From NCBI RefSeq assembly GCF_946479415.1, contig NZ_CAMLFY010000010.1, positions 10,786-74,785 of the forward strand: a stretch of DNA of 64,000 nucleotides. Direction: 5' to 3'. The notes below the pieces were generated by a model. The model saw only the letters and a program-made list of their open reading frames with translations. It made no database searches and was not told where the DNA came from. Origin of the DNA: an uncultured Shinella sp. GTDB lineage: Bacteria > Pseudomonadota > Alphaproteobacteria > Rhizobiales > Rhizobiaceae. Numbering within the stretch: position 1 is the stretch's first letter; every line of letters starts with the position of its first letter. Shown piece by piece: positions 49,574 to 59,007 of the stretch. Both the position numbers and the translations under genes were made by a program.

Positions 49574-50802
49574 TGCGGCCAGGACTCCAGTGTTCGCACG
49601 AATTCGCCAAGCCAGGTGTTCGTCTGGTGACCATCGAGAGACCGATGATCGATCGTCAGGGACACATATGCCATCGGCCGGATTTGGATTGTGTCGATGC
49701 CGTCCACCTCGCGGACCACGACCCGCTTCTCGAGCTTGCCCACGCCCAGAATGGCCGACTGCGGCTGATTGATGATGATCGGCGCTGCGAAAAGGGACCC
49801 GGAAACGCCGTGGTTGGAGATTGTGAACGTGCCGTCTTTCAGGTCCTCCGGCTTAAGCGCGTTGTTGCGGGCACGGCTGGTCATGTCCTGAAGACGTGCC
49901 GCAATGCCCTGAAGCGAGAGGTTCTGTGCCTGGCGAATGACCGGCACCACCAACCCCTTGTCGCCGAGTGCGGTGCCGATCCCGATATTGACGTCGCCGA
50001 AGATCTCCAGGCTGTCGGCGTGCCACCGGCTGTTGACTTCGGGGACCATCTTCATCGCGGCGATACAGGCCGCGACGATATAGGCGGTGTATGAGAGGTT
50101 CACACCTTCCGCCTTCATCCGGCTTTTATGGGCATCCCTGTGACGCATGATCGCCGTGAAATCGGCCTCGAAGACTGCGGTCACCTGCGGCGCGGTGGCA
50201 AGGGACTGGTGCATATGCTTCGCGATGGCCAGGCGCATCGCCGTATGCGGGACCTTTCTTGAAACACCGCCTTCCAAGGGCGCGACCGATGCTGGACCGG
50301 CTAAGATGTCGCCGCTCGGTCTCGCTGGAGCAGGAGGCAGGGCAAAGCTGGACGGAGCGGCCTCGCGTTCATGCGCCAAATCCATGTCTGCCCGGGTAAC
50401 GCGGCCACTCTTCCCGGTTCCGCTGACCGTGGACGGATCGATGCCATATTCCGCCGCGGCGCGTCGAACAGCCGGGGAATAGTGTATGCCGGCGTGACGG
50501 GATATGGCTTGCTGCTCGATGGTCGATTCCGTGACGGTCGGTGTGGCGGGGGTGCTAGCCCGTTGCGTGGACATGCGGCCCAATATCGCGCCCGGTGCTG
50601 CGTCGTCGCCATTGTTCATGCTGATTTCGACGAGGGTCCCGTCACAGGGTGCGGGAACCTCCTGGGTTACCTTGTCCGTCTCCAGTTCGACGAGGGCCTC
50701 ACCCTCGGCGACACTGTCGCCCACCTGCTTCAGCCAGTTTCGAACGACGGCTTTGGTGCCCTCCTGTTCGACCGGTGCCAGAATATCGATCGTTTCGCTC
50801 AT
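49570..50802 (-). CDS. bkdB: Branched-chain 2-oxoacid dehydrogenase E2 (dihydrolipoyl acyltransferase)
   Basis: This 410-residue protein has one N-terminal lipoyl domain with the lipoylated lysine in ELETDKVTQEVPAPCDG, a peripheral-subunit-binding domain near 130-165 (YSPAVRRAAAEYGIDPSTVS), and a C-terminal acyltransferase domain with the active site TIDHRSLDGHQTNTWL. The start ATG 50802 lies right after the E1 stop; a longer frame overlapping E1 is rejected. It transfers the branched acyl group from E1 to CoA. The alternative, pyruvate or 2-oxoglutarate specificity, is less likely given the fused E1. Confidence 0.85.
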   Translation of the reverse strand: MSETIDILAPVEQEGTKAVVRNWLKQVGDSVAEGEALVELETDKVTQEVPAPCDGTLVEISMNNGDDAAPGAILGRMSTQRASTPATPTVTESTIEQQAISRHAGIHYSPAVRRAAAEYGIDPSTVSGTGKSGRVTRADMDLAHEREAAPSSFALPPAPARPSGDILAGPASVAPLEGGVSRKVPHTAMRLAIAKHMHQSLATAPQVTAVFEADFTAIMRHRDAHKSRMKAEGVNLSYTAYIVAACIAAMKMVPEVNSRWHADSLEIFGDVNIGIGTALGDKGLVVPVIRQAQNLSLQGIAARLQDMTSRARNNALKPEDLKDGTFTISNHGVSGSLFAAPIIINQPQSAILGVGKLEKRVVVREVDGIDTIQIRPMAYVSLTIDHRSLDGHQTNTWLGEFVRTLESWPQ

Positions 50803-50804
50803 CC

Positions 50805-52883
50805 CTAGAACTCCAGAAGCGCTGCAATTCGCTCGGCAATCCGCTCCACCGACGGAACCGCCCAATCCAACAGAACCGGGTTATGCGGGCTTGGAATATC
50901 GGGCATGGTCAGACGAGAAATGGGGGCGTCGAGATCCATGAATGCTTTGTCGGCAACGACTGCCGCGATTTCGGCGCCGAAGCCGGCCGAACCGAGGTCT
51001 TCGTGCACGATGAGGCATCGACGGGTCTTCTTGACCGAAGACAGGACGGCATCCTCATCCCAGGGCATGAGCGTCCTCAAATCGACGACGTCGGCGGAAA
51101 AGCCTTCGGCCGCGTCTTCGCAGCGCTGGACCATGGCTCCCCAGGTCACGATGGTGATGTCGTTGCCCGTGCGTGTGAACTTCGCCTTTCCAAAGGGAAG
51201 CGCGAAATCGTCGCCGGGATAGGGACGGCGCGCCCAGGCGTGATCGAGCATAGCGCGATGTTCAAAGAAGATCACGGGATCATTGCCTCGCAGCGACGTC
51301 CGCAGCAGGCCTACCGCATCCTCCGCATTCGAGGGAACCGCCACCTTCCAGCCCGGCTGGTGGACGAAAGCGACCTCGTTCGTCTGGCTGTGCCAGGGAT
51401 CCCCGCATTTGAAGAAACCGCCCGGCATGCGGAGCACGATCGGGGCTGCGAAACGGTTGTTCGTGCGCCAGCGGATCGTGCCGCAATCATTGATCTGCTC
51501 GCTTGCAGGTTCCGCATATTTCCGGAACTGGATTTCGGGCACCGGCACCAGGCCGGCCAGCGCCATGCCGACGGCACGGCCGACAATTCCTTCTTCCGAT
51601 AGCGACGTGTCGAAAACCCGACCGTTGCCGAACTTCTCCTGAAGGCCCAGCGTCACGGCGTGGACGCCGCCCTTCGGGCCGACATCCTCGCCAAAGATGA
51701 CGACACGTTCGTTGATCGACAATTCGTGATCGAGCGTTTTGCGGATCGCGGTGACCATGTTCATCCGCGATCCCGAACGTTCCGGAACATCGGTGCTGAC
51801 GGGGGCGACGTAGCCGTCGCGATGCTGGCCGCCCATGACCTGCATCTCGCCGCTGTAGAAAACATTCCTGGTCACGGTGCCGGGATCGGTCACGGGACGC
51901 GCTTCGGCGGCTTCGCGCGCGCGTTCCGCGTCATCCCGCGCTTTGTTCCGGGTGGCGTCCCACTCCTCGGGTGTCATGACGGCAGGAACGAGAAAGTCGT
52001 GGAGACGCGGCAGAGGATCCCGCTCCCATTCCTTCCGGACGATATCCTCGCTTTTATAGGTCTGCGTATCCTGGAAACTGTGGCCTTGGAGCCGGGGAAC
52101 GGTCAGGCGCAACAGCGCCGGCTTGCGCATTTCTCGAACAAAGGCAACGGCCTCCTGCGTCAGGCGTGCGGCTGCGGCAGGATCGCAGCCGTCCCCATCC
52201 AGAATCAGCAGGTCTTTCCAGCTTGCCAGATTGGCCGCAATGTTTCCGCCGGGGGTCTGGATGGTCGAGGGCACCGAGATTCCAAAGCCGTTGTCCTCAA
52301 TGTAAAACAACATCGGGAGCGACTGGGTCGTCGCCGCTGTCATCGCTGCCCAGAATCCATTTGATGCAACGGAGCCGTCGCCGCCGAGTACGACGGCGAT
52401 ATCCCTGGCATATTCCCGGCGCCCGAGCGTATCGGAGTAATAGTTCATGGCCTGCGCCCAGCCGGCCGTCGGCGTGTATTGCGTACCCACGCCACCGCAC
52501 ATCGGAAGGGCCGATGCGCCGGAGAGATTGGGATAGTTGAAGACCACGCCGATGTCGCGCCCGTCCGAATATCCGCCGGATCGCCCCATGGCGGAACCCA
52601 GCGCATCAACCGGATCGACGCCGAGTGAAAGCAGGAGGGGGCGTGAACGATAATAGCCGCAGGCCGCGTCATGGGTGCCGGTCAGTTGCATGCCCAACAG
52701 GATCTGCGCCATGTCATGCCCACGGGCCGAAAACTGATAGAGCACCTTCTTTTCGGGAACGAGCCGCGTCTCTTCCATTTCGTCCAGAGCGCGCGACAGT
52801 TGCAGATAATAGGCAAGGCGCTGCCAGTCGATCCCGTCGTCTGGCGAGTTTCGCTCGCGGCCCTTCACGACAACCTGGTCCAT
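50805..52883 (-). CDS. 2-oxoisovalerate-type dehydrogenase, fused alpha-beta E1
   Basis: This 692-residue protein joins the E1 alpha part (about 1-330, with the thiamine diphosphate motif GGDGSVASNGFW and FYIEDNGFG) and the E1 beta part (about 370-692, with VVIFGEDVGPKGGVHAVT and LPFGKAKF). Separate genes encode these in most bacteria; the fused form is known in several groups. It decarboxylates branched-chain 2-oxoacids. The start codon and the divergent Lrp gene are 119 nt apart. Confidence 0.85.
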   Translation of the reverse strand: MDQVVVKGRERNSPDDGIDWQRLAYYLQLSRALDEMEETRLVPEKKVLYQFSARGHDMAQILLGMQLTGTHDAACGYYRSRPLLLSLGVDPVDALGSAMGRSGGYSDGRDIGVVFNYPNLSGASALPMCGGVGTQYTPTAGWAQAMNYYSDTLGRREYARDIAVVLGGDGSVASNGFWAAMTAATTQSLPMLFYIEDNGFGISVPSTIQTPGGNIAANLASWKDLLILDGDGCDPAAAARLTQEAVAFVREMRKPALLRLTVPRLQGHSFQDTQTYKSEDIVRKEWERDPLPRLHDFLVPAVMTPEEWDATRNKARDDAERAREAAEARPVTDPGTVTRNVFYSGEMQVMGGQHRDGYVAPVSTDVPERSGSRMNMVTAIRKTLDHELSINERVVIFGEDVGPKGGVHAVTLGLQEKFGNGRVFDTSLSEEGIVGRAVGMALAGLVPVPEIQFRKYAEPASEQINDCGTIRWRTNNRFAAPIVLRMPGGFFKCGDPWHSQTNEVAFVHQPGWKVAVPSNAEDAVGLLRTSLRGNDPVIFFEHRAMLDHAWARRPYPGDDFALPFGKAKFTRTGNDITIVTWGAMVQRCEDAAEGFSADVVDLRTLMPWDEDAVLSSVKKTRRCLIVHEDLGSAGFGAEIAAVVADKAFMDLDAPISRLTMPDIPSPHNPVLLDWAVPSVERIAERIAALLEF

Positions 52884-53002
52884 GAGATCCTCCCGTAATC
52901 ACATGGGATCAGCATATTCGGTTGCCGCGCGATTATCCTTTCAATCTCGGGGCCAAATCCTTACGATATGAATTAAGACGTTCATAGTTTCGGATTTTTC
53001 GA
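52884..53002. promoter_or_regulatory. Divergent promoter region bkd/lrp
   Basis: The 119-nt gap between the leftward E1 gene and the rightward Lrp/AsnC gene should hold both promoters. It is relatively A/T-rich compared with the neighbours. No clear dyad was found by eye. Confidence 0.35.
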
Positions 53003-53470
53003 ATGGAATCATTCACTCTCGATGCGGTCGACAAAGCTATCCTCCGTGCTTTGCAGGAAGAAGGTGACATCAGCCAGACAAGATTGGCGGAACGGGTCGG
53101 GGCGTCTGCGGCTTCCTGCTGGAGACGCATCACCAAGCTCGAACAGGCTGGCGTGCTCGGTAAAACTGTCCGGCTTGTCGATCCCGATGCGATCGGCAAA
53201 GGGCTGAACGTCTTCTGCCAGGTCCGGATGAAGTCCCATGATCCTGCTGCGCGGCGTGACTTCGAGCTCTTCATCAATAGTCATCGGGAAGTGCTTGAAT
53301 GTTACTCGATGTCAGGTGAGTGGGACTATCTGATCCGAGCTGTCGTCGGCGACGTCCGCGAATATGAAACCCTCTTGATGAGAGGGATTCTGACGCATGA
53401 CGCCGTTTTGACCTCGTCATCCCACTTTGCTCTGAAGGCGGTGAAATACACGACTGCACTTCCCACGTGA
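53003..53470 (+). CDS. Lrp/AsnC-family regulator, probable bkd activator
   Basis: This 155-residue protein has an AsnC helix-turn-helix in AVDKAILRALQEEGDISQTR and ERVGASAASCWRRITKLEQ, then a RAM effector domain with SMSGEWDYLIRAVVGDVREY. Divergence from the branched-chain dehydrogenase operon matches the BkdR arrangement of pseudomonads, where an Lrp-type protein activates bkd in response to branched-chain amino acids. It is not closely similar to the other Lrp-type protein in the window at 17978-18460 outside the common core. Confidence 0.82.
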   Translation: MESFTLDAVDKAILRALQEEGDISQTRLAERVGASAASCWRRITKLEQAGVLGKTVRLVDPDAIGKGLNVFCQVRMKSHDPAARRDFELFINSHREVLECYSMSGEWDYLIRAVVGDVREYETLLMRGILTHDAVLTSSSHFALKAVKYTTALPT

Positions 53471-53528
53471 CGCCGCCGGCTCGTCACCTTCGCAACGACC
53501 GGGATGGAGCATCGACGCGGTGATGTTG

Positions 53529-54731
53529 TCACCCGCGTGCGCGTAGCGCCGCCGTCAAAGGCAGGCGCGTCGCGGACAAGGCTGGCAGGGCGCCTCCGAC
53601 GGCGCCGATTGCCAAACCGAGAATGCCTGCCGTCACCATCACGCCTTCGTCCATGGTGAGCCGGAAAGACAGGCTGGCATTGTTTGTGCCGATGGTGCTG
53701 GCCTGCCAGCCATTGAACATGAACCACGACGCCACGAGGCCGAGGATCACACCGGCTGCCGCAAGCGTCACGGCCTCCATCCATGTCGCGATGAAGGCTG
53801 GCAGACGGCTGAAACCCAAGGCGCGCATGGTGGCGATTTCGACGGTCCGGTCGGACACCGAACTCATCATCGTGTTGAGTGCGCCCGCGGTGGCGCCGAG
53901 CGCCATCAGCAATGCCACCGGCCATCCGAACAGCCGAATGAGATTGGCTGTGCCCGATGACTGAGCGGCGAACAGATCCGCTTCGGTCATCGCGACCAGA
54001 GGGGTGCCGGTGATTTGCCCAAGCGCCACCTTCAGCTTTTCCATTGCGCCGGGACCTTCCAACCGTAGGCGAAGGCTCTGAACCTCTCCCATTCGATCGA
54101 AGGCGGAGCCAACGGTATCGAGATCACCCCATATTTCTGACTCGAAAGCACTGCCGCCCGATGCGAAATGCCCGCTCACCGTCCAATCGACCGGGCCTAG
54201 CCGCACGCGACTTCCAACGGCGAGTGCCGGGAATTCTTCTGCAATCCGTTCACCGACGACGATCTCACGCGCACCTTGCTTGGCGAAACGCCCGGTCGTC
54301 AGCACGACACCGTCACGCAAGGTAGGCCCGGTTGGATCCATGCCACGCAGGGCCAGCATCTTTACCGTATCCGCTTGATCGTCGCGCATTTCGACGGCGA
54401 CCACTATTTCCCGTGACGATACCGGATCGCCGCTTGTATCCCGCCGCACGCCGATATCCCCTCGCATTGCCGCGATCGTCCGGATGGCGGCAGCCGGAAT
54501 ATCGGAGCCGTTCTCCTGGCTGGTGCCGCCACCGAGGACCACCGCCACGCTCGGCGAGCCGGCACTTCTCAAAGCCGTCTCGAACCCGCTGGCCATGGAC
54601 AGGAAACCTGCAAGCACACAGACGACGAGCGCGACGGAAAATGCCATGGAGGCGGCGATTGCAAAGCGTCTCGGCAGGCTGAGGAGGTTTGCTCTGATCA
54701 TCACTTGCGTTTGCTTGAATAGGGAAGACAT
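53529..54731 (-). CDS. ABC transporter permease (MacB/FtsX-like) 2
   Basis: This 400-residue membrane protein starts at ATG 54731, four bases after the previous stop; a longer frame to 54779 overlaps it. One N-terminal membrane segment (about 22-48) is followed by a periplasmic MacB-type domain of about 220 residues and three C-terminal membrane segments (LIRLFGWPVALLMALGATAG and after, ending GGALPALSATRLPLTAALRA). The architecture is that of mechanotransmission exporters rather than importers. It is the last gene of the adaptor-ATPase-permease-permease operon. Confidence 0.82.
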   Translation of the reverse strand: MSSLFKQTQVMIRANLLSLPRRFAIAASMAFSVALVVCVLAGFLSMASGFETALRSAGSPSVAVVLGGGTSQENGSDIPAAAIRTIAAMRGDIGVRRDTSGDPVSSREIVVAVEMRDDQADTVKMLALRGMDPTGPTLRDGVVLTTGRFAKQGAREIVVGERIAEEFPALAVGSRVRLGPVDWTVSGHFASGGSAFESEIWGDLDTVGSAFDRMGEVQSLRLRLEGPGAMEKLKVALGQITGTPLVAMTEADLFAAQSSGTANLIRLFGWPVALLMALGATAGALNTMMSSVSDRTVEIATMRALGFSRLPAFIATWMEAVTLAAAGVILGLVASWFMFNGWQASTIGTNNASLSFRLTMDEGVMVTAGILGLAIGAVGGALPALSATRLPLTAALRARG

Positions 54732-54735
54732 CGTT

Positions 54736-55878
54736 TTATCTCGCTCTGAAGGCCGCGGTAATCGGCACGCGCATGGCATTGATCGCCGGTATCAGTCCGG
54801 TGAGGAGACCCAAGCCTGCAATGAATGAAACGGCCTTGGCGAACACCGGCAACGAGAGGACGAGGCCCAGCGTCGGGCCGGTCACAATGGTGGCGATCTT
54901 TGCCAGGATGAGCCCGATCGTGCCGCCTGCCGTGAAGACGAACAGCGTTTCGGCAAGCACGAGCTGCAGGATTTGCCCGCGCGAAAAGCCAAGCGTCTTC
55001 AACACGCCGATCTCGAACGTGCGCTCGCGGACGGCGAAGACCATCGTGTTGACGACGATCATCAGCAGTGTGACGAAGGCGGCACTGACGACAAGATCGA
55101 TAATCAGGCCGACATCGGCATATTGGCGAAGGAAGGCTTCCAAAAACTGCTTTTCCGACTGCGTGCGGGTCGGGACAGCCGAATTGACAAACAGGGCATC
55201 GATACGTGCAGCAAGAACGGCGGCAGACGTGCCGCCTGAGGGACGCACGACAAAAGCATCGACCGTGTCCTTGCCGCGCGCGCGGGCGGTGTTGACGTAA
55301 TCGTAGTTTGCGAGCAGGAAATAGGTGTCGGTATTGGCGTTCTCGCCTTCGAAAATACCGGCGATCTCGAACCGCCAGTCGCGGCTCCCATCTTTCCGGG
55401 TCATCTGGAACGAGGTCACCGTGATGCGTTGCCCAACCGTCCAGCCTTGTGCCTCCGCCAAGGCGCGACCGACCAAAACGCGGTCTCTCGTCCCGCCGAC
55501 TGCGGCAATCAGGTCCGACGTCAGGCCAAGCTCTCTGCCGTTCACCGCAGCGATTGAGCTGAGATCAGCAGCGCTCACGGCCACGACGTTTTTCTCGATA
55601 TCGACATACCCTCGCAGCCGCGTCAGATAGGCGACAGCACCGACACCCGGCTCGGCTTCAATGCGTCTCATATACGCCATTGGCAGGGGCTGTGTGCGTC
55701 CCGCTGCATTCATTACGCCGAGAAGGTCGTCGCTGGCGCCGGACGATCCTTGCGTTCCGTCGAGAAAGCTCGCGGTCAGGCCGTAGATTAAGAAGGCAAC
55801 CGTCACGCAGCAGATCAGGAGGACGGTGCGGGTGGGCTTTCGCCGGAGGTTTCGTCTGGCAATATGGAGGAAGCGCAT
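54736..55878 (-). CDS. ABC transporter permease (MacB/FtsX-like) 1
   Basis: This 380-residue permease has the same four-membrane-segment FtsX arrangement: an N-terminal helix (TRTVLLICCVTVAFLIYGL), a periplasmic domain to about residue 255 and three C-terminal helices containing VNTMVFAVRERTFEIGVLKT. It shares its start codon region with the ATPase stop (TGATG). With the next gene it probably forms a heterodimeric MacB-like exporter. Confidence 0.83.
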   Translation of the reverse strand: MRFLHIARRNLRRKPTRTVLLICCVTVAFLIYGLTASFLDGTQGSSGASDDLLGVMNAAGRTQPLPMAYMRRIEAEPGVGAVAYLTRLRGYVDIEKNVVAVSAADLSSIAAVNGRELGLTSDLIAAVGGTRDRVLVGRALAEAQGWTVGQRITVTSFQMTRKDGSRDWRFEIAGIFEGENANTDTYFLLANYDYVNTARARGKDTVDAFVVRPSGGTSAAVLAARIDALFVNSAVPTRTQSEKQFLEAFLRQYADVGLIIDLVVSAAFVTLLMIVVNTMVFAVRERTFEIGVLKTLGFSRGQILQLVLAETLFVFTAGGTIGLILAKIATIVTGPTLGLVLSLPVFAKAVSFIAGLGLLTGLIPAINAMRVPITAAFRAR

Positions 55879-56585
55879 CAGGCAGCCCTTTTCTGCTCAA
55901 CAAAACTTCCCTTGTCGAGGTGTAGGGTCCGGCGGGCGTGAAATGCGGCCTGCGGATCGTGTGTCACCATCACGATCGTCTTTCCAAACTCCCTGTTGAG
56001 GAGGCGCAGCATGGTGAGAACATCGTCCGCGGATTTCCGGTCGAGATCGCCGGTCGGCTCGTCGCAGAGCAGGAGAGCGGGATCGGCCGCGATTGCGCGC
56101 GCTATGCCGACACGCTGCTGCTGGCCGCCGGACATCGATCCGGGATACTGTTTTTCACGCCCGGCAAGGCCGACCAGTTCGAGAACATTGCCGACGCGAA
56201 TACGCCGCTCTTTCGCCGAAATCGGTTTGAGCAGAAGCGGCAGTTCGACATTCTCTCTTGCATTGAGCATCGGCAACAGATTGTAGAACTGGAAGACGAT
56301 GCCCAGGTTGTGCGCCCGCCATGCCGAGCGCGCGCTTTCTCCCATGCGGTCAAGCCTGACGCCGCCGATGGCGATCTCACCGGCATCCGGGCTTTCGACA
56401 CCCGCGAGCATGTTGAGCAGGGTTGATTTTCCTGAACCGGACGGCCCCATGATTGCTACGAAGTCGCCACGGGGGATGTCCAGGTCCAGTTTGGGAAAGA
56501 TCGGGATAGCTTCGCCGCCGATCCTGAATTGCTTCCTTACATCTCTCAAAACGATATATGGCGCACCGTCGTGACGTTCGGTCAT
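55878..56585 (-). CDS. ABC transporter ATP-binding protein (MacB/LolD-like)
   Basis: This 235-residue ATPase has Walker A GPSGSGKSTLLNMLAG, signature MSGGQQQRVGIARAIA, Walker B ALLLCDEPTGDLDRKSADDV and MVTHDP. The stand-alone short form belongs to the LolD/MacB class that works with FtsX-type permeases. It overlaps the adaptor gene by four bases (ATGA) and the first permease gene by one base. Confidence 0.87.
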   Translation of the reverse strand: MTERHDGAPYIVLRDVRKQFRIGGEAIPIFPKLDLDIPRGDFVAIMGPSGSGKSTLLNMLAGVESPDAGEIAIGGVRLDRMGESARSAWRAHNLGIVFQFYNLLPMLNARENVELPLLLKPISAKERRIRVGNVLELVGLAGREKQYPGSMSGGQQQRVGIARAIAADPALLLCDEPTGDLDRKSADDVLTMLRLLNREFGKTIVMVTHDPQAAFHARRTLHLDKGSFVEQKRAA

Positions 56586-57682
56586 CGTTGAGCTTCTCCT
56601 GTTTGATAATGGGTTTCGGGCACGATGATGCGGATGCGCGCGGCCATGTTGGGCCGGATGCCGACCGGCGGTTCAACGAGGGAGAGCCGAAGCCCGATCG
56701 TGCCTTTTTCGGCCGATGCGACCGGCGCTATCCGTTGGAGCTCGATGGCAAAAGGTTGATCCGGAAAGCCGTCCAGCATCGCCTCTCCCCGCAAGCCGGG
56801 GCGCAGCAGAGACAGATTTGTTTCGGCCATGTCCGCGTCGATCGCCAGGTCGGTGGTATCGGTGAGCGTTAAAATGCTCTGGCTTTCGCGCACGCTGTCA
56901 GCACGCGCCAGAACCGTATCGCCGATATGTGCGCTGAGTTGCGTCACAGTTCCCGCAAATGGCGCACGGACCGTCAGCCCGTCCACCCGCTCCCGCGCAA
57001 CACGGATGGCGAGATCAGCCCTGGCTGCCTCTTGGCGGGCCAGTTCGACGCCGTTCAAGGCCTGCTTCAAGCCGGTTTCGGTGTCCTCAAGGTCTTTCCT
57101 GGCTGTTGCGTTGAGCCGCGTCAGAGCTTCGCTGCGGCGAAGCAAGGCCTTGGCATGTGCCAAAGTGATTTCCCTGGCGGCAAGCGCAAGATCGGCCGAA
57201 ACCTTGGCTGCGTTTGCTTGCTCCAATGCCAAGCGGGCGCTGGCGTCTTCCAGAACCGCGAGCACCTGGCCGGCATGGACCCGATCTCCAACGTCAACGG
57301 CAATGTCCGTGATCTGGCCCTCATATTTGGAAAAGACAGTCGTGGAATGCAGCGCGATGACATAGCCTGATCCCGTAATTTCACGCGCGGATGTTGCGGG
57401 CGATGCCATGCTTGGTGAGATATTGTCGTGTTCCGGAGTGCTGCGGAGTGCCTTCCCCGACCCGGTCTGGTCCCGTTTGGCGACGTCACCGTTATCTGAA
57501 AGGCCTGCTATCACGTCATTCGGAAATCTCGGAGCGAGCAGAGCCGCGGCGATACCGGTGGCCGCCAGGAACAGGGTGCCGGCGATCCACCCGACATGCG
57601 TGCGGCGCGGTTCCGGCGTCTCCAGAGAAAGAGACTTGAGCGTTTCGGCGAGTTTGCGATCGTGTTCGGTGAGCGTGTTCAT
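56582..57682 (-). CDS. Periplasmic adaptor (HlyD/MacA-like membrane fusion protein)
   Basis: This 366-residue protein has one N-terminal membrane anchor (about 29-50), a lipoyl half-domain beginning ITDIAVDVGDRVHAGQVLAV, a coiled-coil hairpin of about 100 residues (LALEQANAAKVSADLALAAR to RVARERVDG), the second lipoyl half GLTVRAPFAGTVTQLSAH and a beta-barrel domain. It is the adaptor that links the ABC exporter to an outer-membrane channel, which is not encoded here. It is the first gene of the operon, with a 22-bp dyad 34-55 nt before its start. Confidence 0.85.
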   Translation of the reverse strand: MNTLTEHDRKLAETLKSLSLETPEPRRTHVGWIAGTLFLAATGIAAALLAPRFPNDVIAGLSDNGDVAKRDQTGSGKALRSTPEHDNISPSMASPATSAREITGSGYVIALHSTTVFSKYEGQITDIAVDVGDRVHAGQVLAVLEDASARLALEQANAAKVSADLALAAREITLAHAKALLRRSEALTRLNATARKDLEDTETGLKQALNGVELARQEAARADLAIRVARERVDGLTVRAPFAGTVTQLSAHIGDTVLARADSVRESQSILTLTDTTDLAIDADMAETNLSLLRPGLRGEAMLDGFPDQPFAIELQRIAPVASAEKGTIGLRLSLVEPPVGIRPNMAARIRIIVPETHYQTGEAQR

Positions 57683-57715
57683 GCCGCCACCAAAGCCGGT
57701 CTGGTCGGCGAACTC

Positions 57716-57737
57716 GACCTTGAACCTGTTTCAGGTC
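57716..57737. promoter_or_regulatory. 22-bp dyad upstream of the exporter operon (copy 1)
   Basis: The half-sites GACCTTGAACC and TGTTTCAGGTC form an inverted repeat (9 of 11 positions pair) just upstream of the adaptor gene. It matches the dyad at 58860-58881 at 18 of 22 positions. The shared site suggests one regulator, probably the AraC-type protein encoded next to it, controls both promoters. Confidence 0.6.
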
Positions 57738-57774
57738 GTCCTGAATCGCGATTTCGCCCTATCGGAGGGCCGGA

Positions 57775-58809
57775 TCAGTCCGGCTGCGCCCGGCTCTGTC
57801 GCCACTGGACGGGCGTTATGTCGGTGAGCCGCCGGAACTCTCGATTGAAATTGGATTTGGTCTGGAAACCGACCTCGAGCATGATCTCCGTCACCGATTT
57901 TTCGGTGTCCGACAGCAATTGGCAGGCTTCCGCAATGCGAAATTCATTGACGTATTGCGAGACGTTTTTTCCGGTTGCACGGTTGATCGCCGCGGAAATC
58001 TGCCGTGCCGGAATAATGGCTTTGCGTGCCAGTCGATCAAGGTTGAGGTCCGGATCACGGTAAGAACGTTTTGTCTCCATGAGCAGCTGGATGGCCGCGA
58101 GCGTATCCCTGTCGGCCCTGTCGTCGGTGTCGGGGGCTCCGGTGTCGAGTTCAGCAGGCTCTCGCCCTTGAACGACGACGGCGGCGGCGATCGACAGCAC
58201 GATCAACGCAACGAGATTTCCGATTGCCACCATGCCGGGCGCATGTTTGCCCTGCGTCCATGAAAAATCGAGAAACACCAACAGGTCGAGCGCTGCCGAA
58301 AGCAACAAAGCAAACGCGGCAAAGATCAGCGCCCGATAGACGGGGGCGGCACTTTCGAAGGGTGTTCGCCGCAGAGCATCAGGCCCTTGCCGCATGAGGT
58401 ACAGGATTGCTCCGGCATAGCCGATGAATATCCCAGGCAGAACAGCATCGATCGCGCCCCGCCACGTTATAATCAGCAGCGCGATGATAACGGCGGGGAT
58501 CACATGCAGACCAAGCGGCATATGGCGAGAGAAGCGATCCTTGCGAACCATTTTCGCTACGCCGCAATAGACCAGGGGAGGTACGAGCGCCGCGCCCATC
58601 GGGGCGATGAACATCACCTGCTCGATATTGTATCCCCAGCGCAATCCCGAGAGAAAAGCCTGAAAGGCACTCAGGAGGATCAAGGCGAGGAAGGAAAGAT
58701 TGCGCGGCTTTCCGTCTTCACCGGCCCTCACCACAGCGACGAACAGAATGAGCAGCATCAGGGCAACAACGAAGGAAAGCGGAATGAAGGGCATGAGGGC
58801 CTGATGCAA
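57775..58809 (-). CDS. Membrane-anchored AraC-family regulator
   Basis: This 344-residue protein has about seven hydrophobic segments in residues 1-215, then a loop, then an AraC/XylS DNA-binding domain at about 245-340 (LDRLARKAIIPARQISAAIN, YVNEFRIAEACQLLSDTEKS and the second-helix consensus IMLEVGFQTKSNFNREFRRL). Membrane-embedded AraC regulators of this kind sense signals at the membrane and bind DNA directly. The gene lies 92 nt upstream of the exporter operon on the same strand and is divergent from a LytS-type kinase, with a 22-bp dyad in the shared promoter. Confidence 0.8.
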   Translation of the reverse strand: MHQALMPFIPLSFVVALMLLILFVAVVRAGEDGKPRNLSFLALILLSAFQAFLSGLRWGYNIEQVMFIAPMGAALVPPLVYCGVAKMVRKDRFSRHMPLGLHVIPAVIIALLIITWRGAIDAVLPGIFIGYAGAILYLMRQGPDALRRTPFESAAPVYRALIFAAFALLLSAALDLLVFLDFSWTQGKHAPGMVAIGNLVALIVLSIAAAVVVQGREPAELDTGAPDTDDRADRDTLAAIQLLMETKRSYRDPDLNLDRLARKAIIPARQISAAINRATGKNVSQYVNEFRIAEACQLLSDTEKSVTEIMLEVGFQTKSNFNREFRRLTDITPVQWRQSRAQPD

Positions 58810-58859
58810 GGATGGGGTGAATCGATGGGACTATGCTGATCTTACGGGCATGATACCGC

Positions 58860-58881
58860 GACCTGAAACATGTTTTAGGTC
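58860..58881. promoter_or_regulatory. 22-bp dyad in the araC/lytS divergent promoter (copy 2)
   Basis: GACCTGAAACA and TGTTTTAGGTC form a near-perfect dyad (10 of 11 positions pair, ACATGT at the centre), 51 nt before the araC start and 127 nt before the kinase start. It matches the copy at 57716-57737 at 18 of 22 positions. Presence at both promoters supports autoregulation plus control of the exporter. Confidence 0.65.
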
Positions 58882-59007
58882 TTGCCTGTCGTGAAGTCTC
58901 GGCGTGAGACGCCATCCTGATGGAGTGCGCGGGGTCAAGAGGCTGCGATAGCGAGCGGCGATCTTTGCGCCTATAATGGCGGCAATGCCTCGGTCGCGGA
59001 GCCTGTC

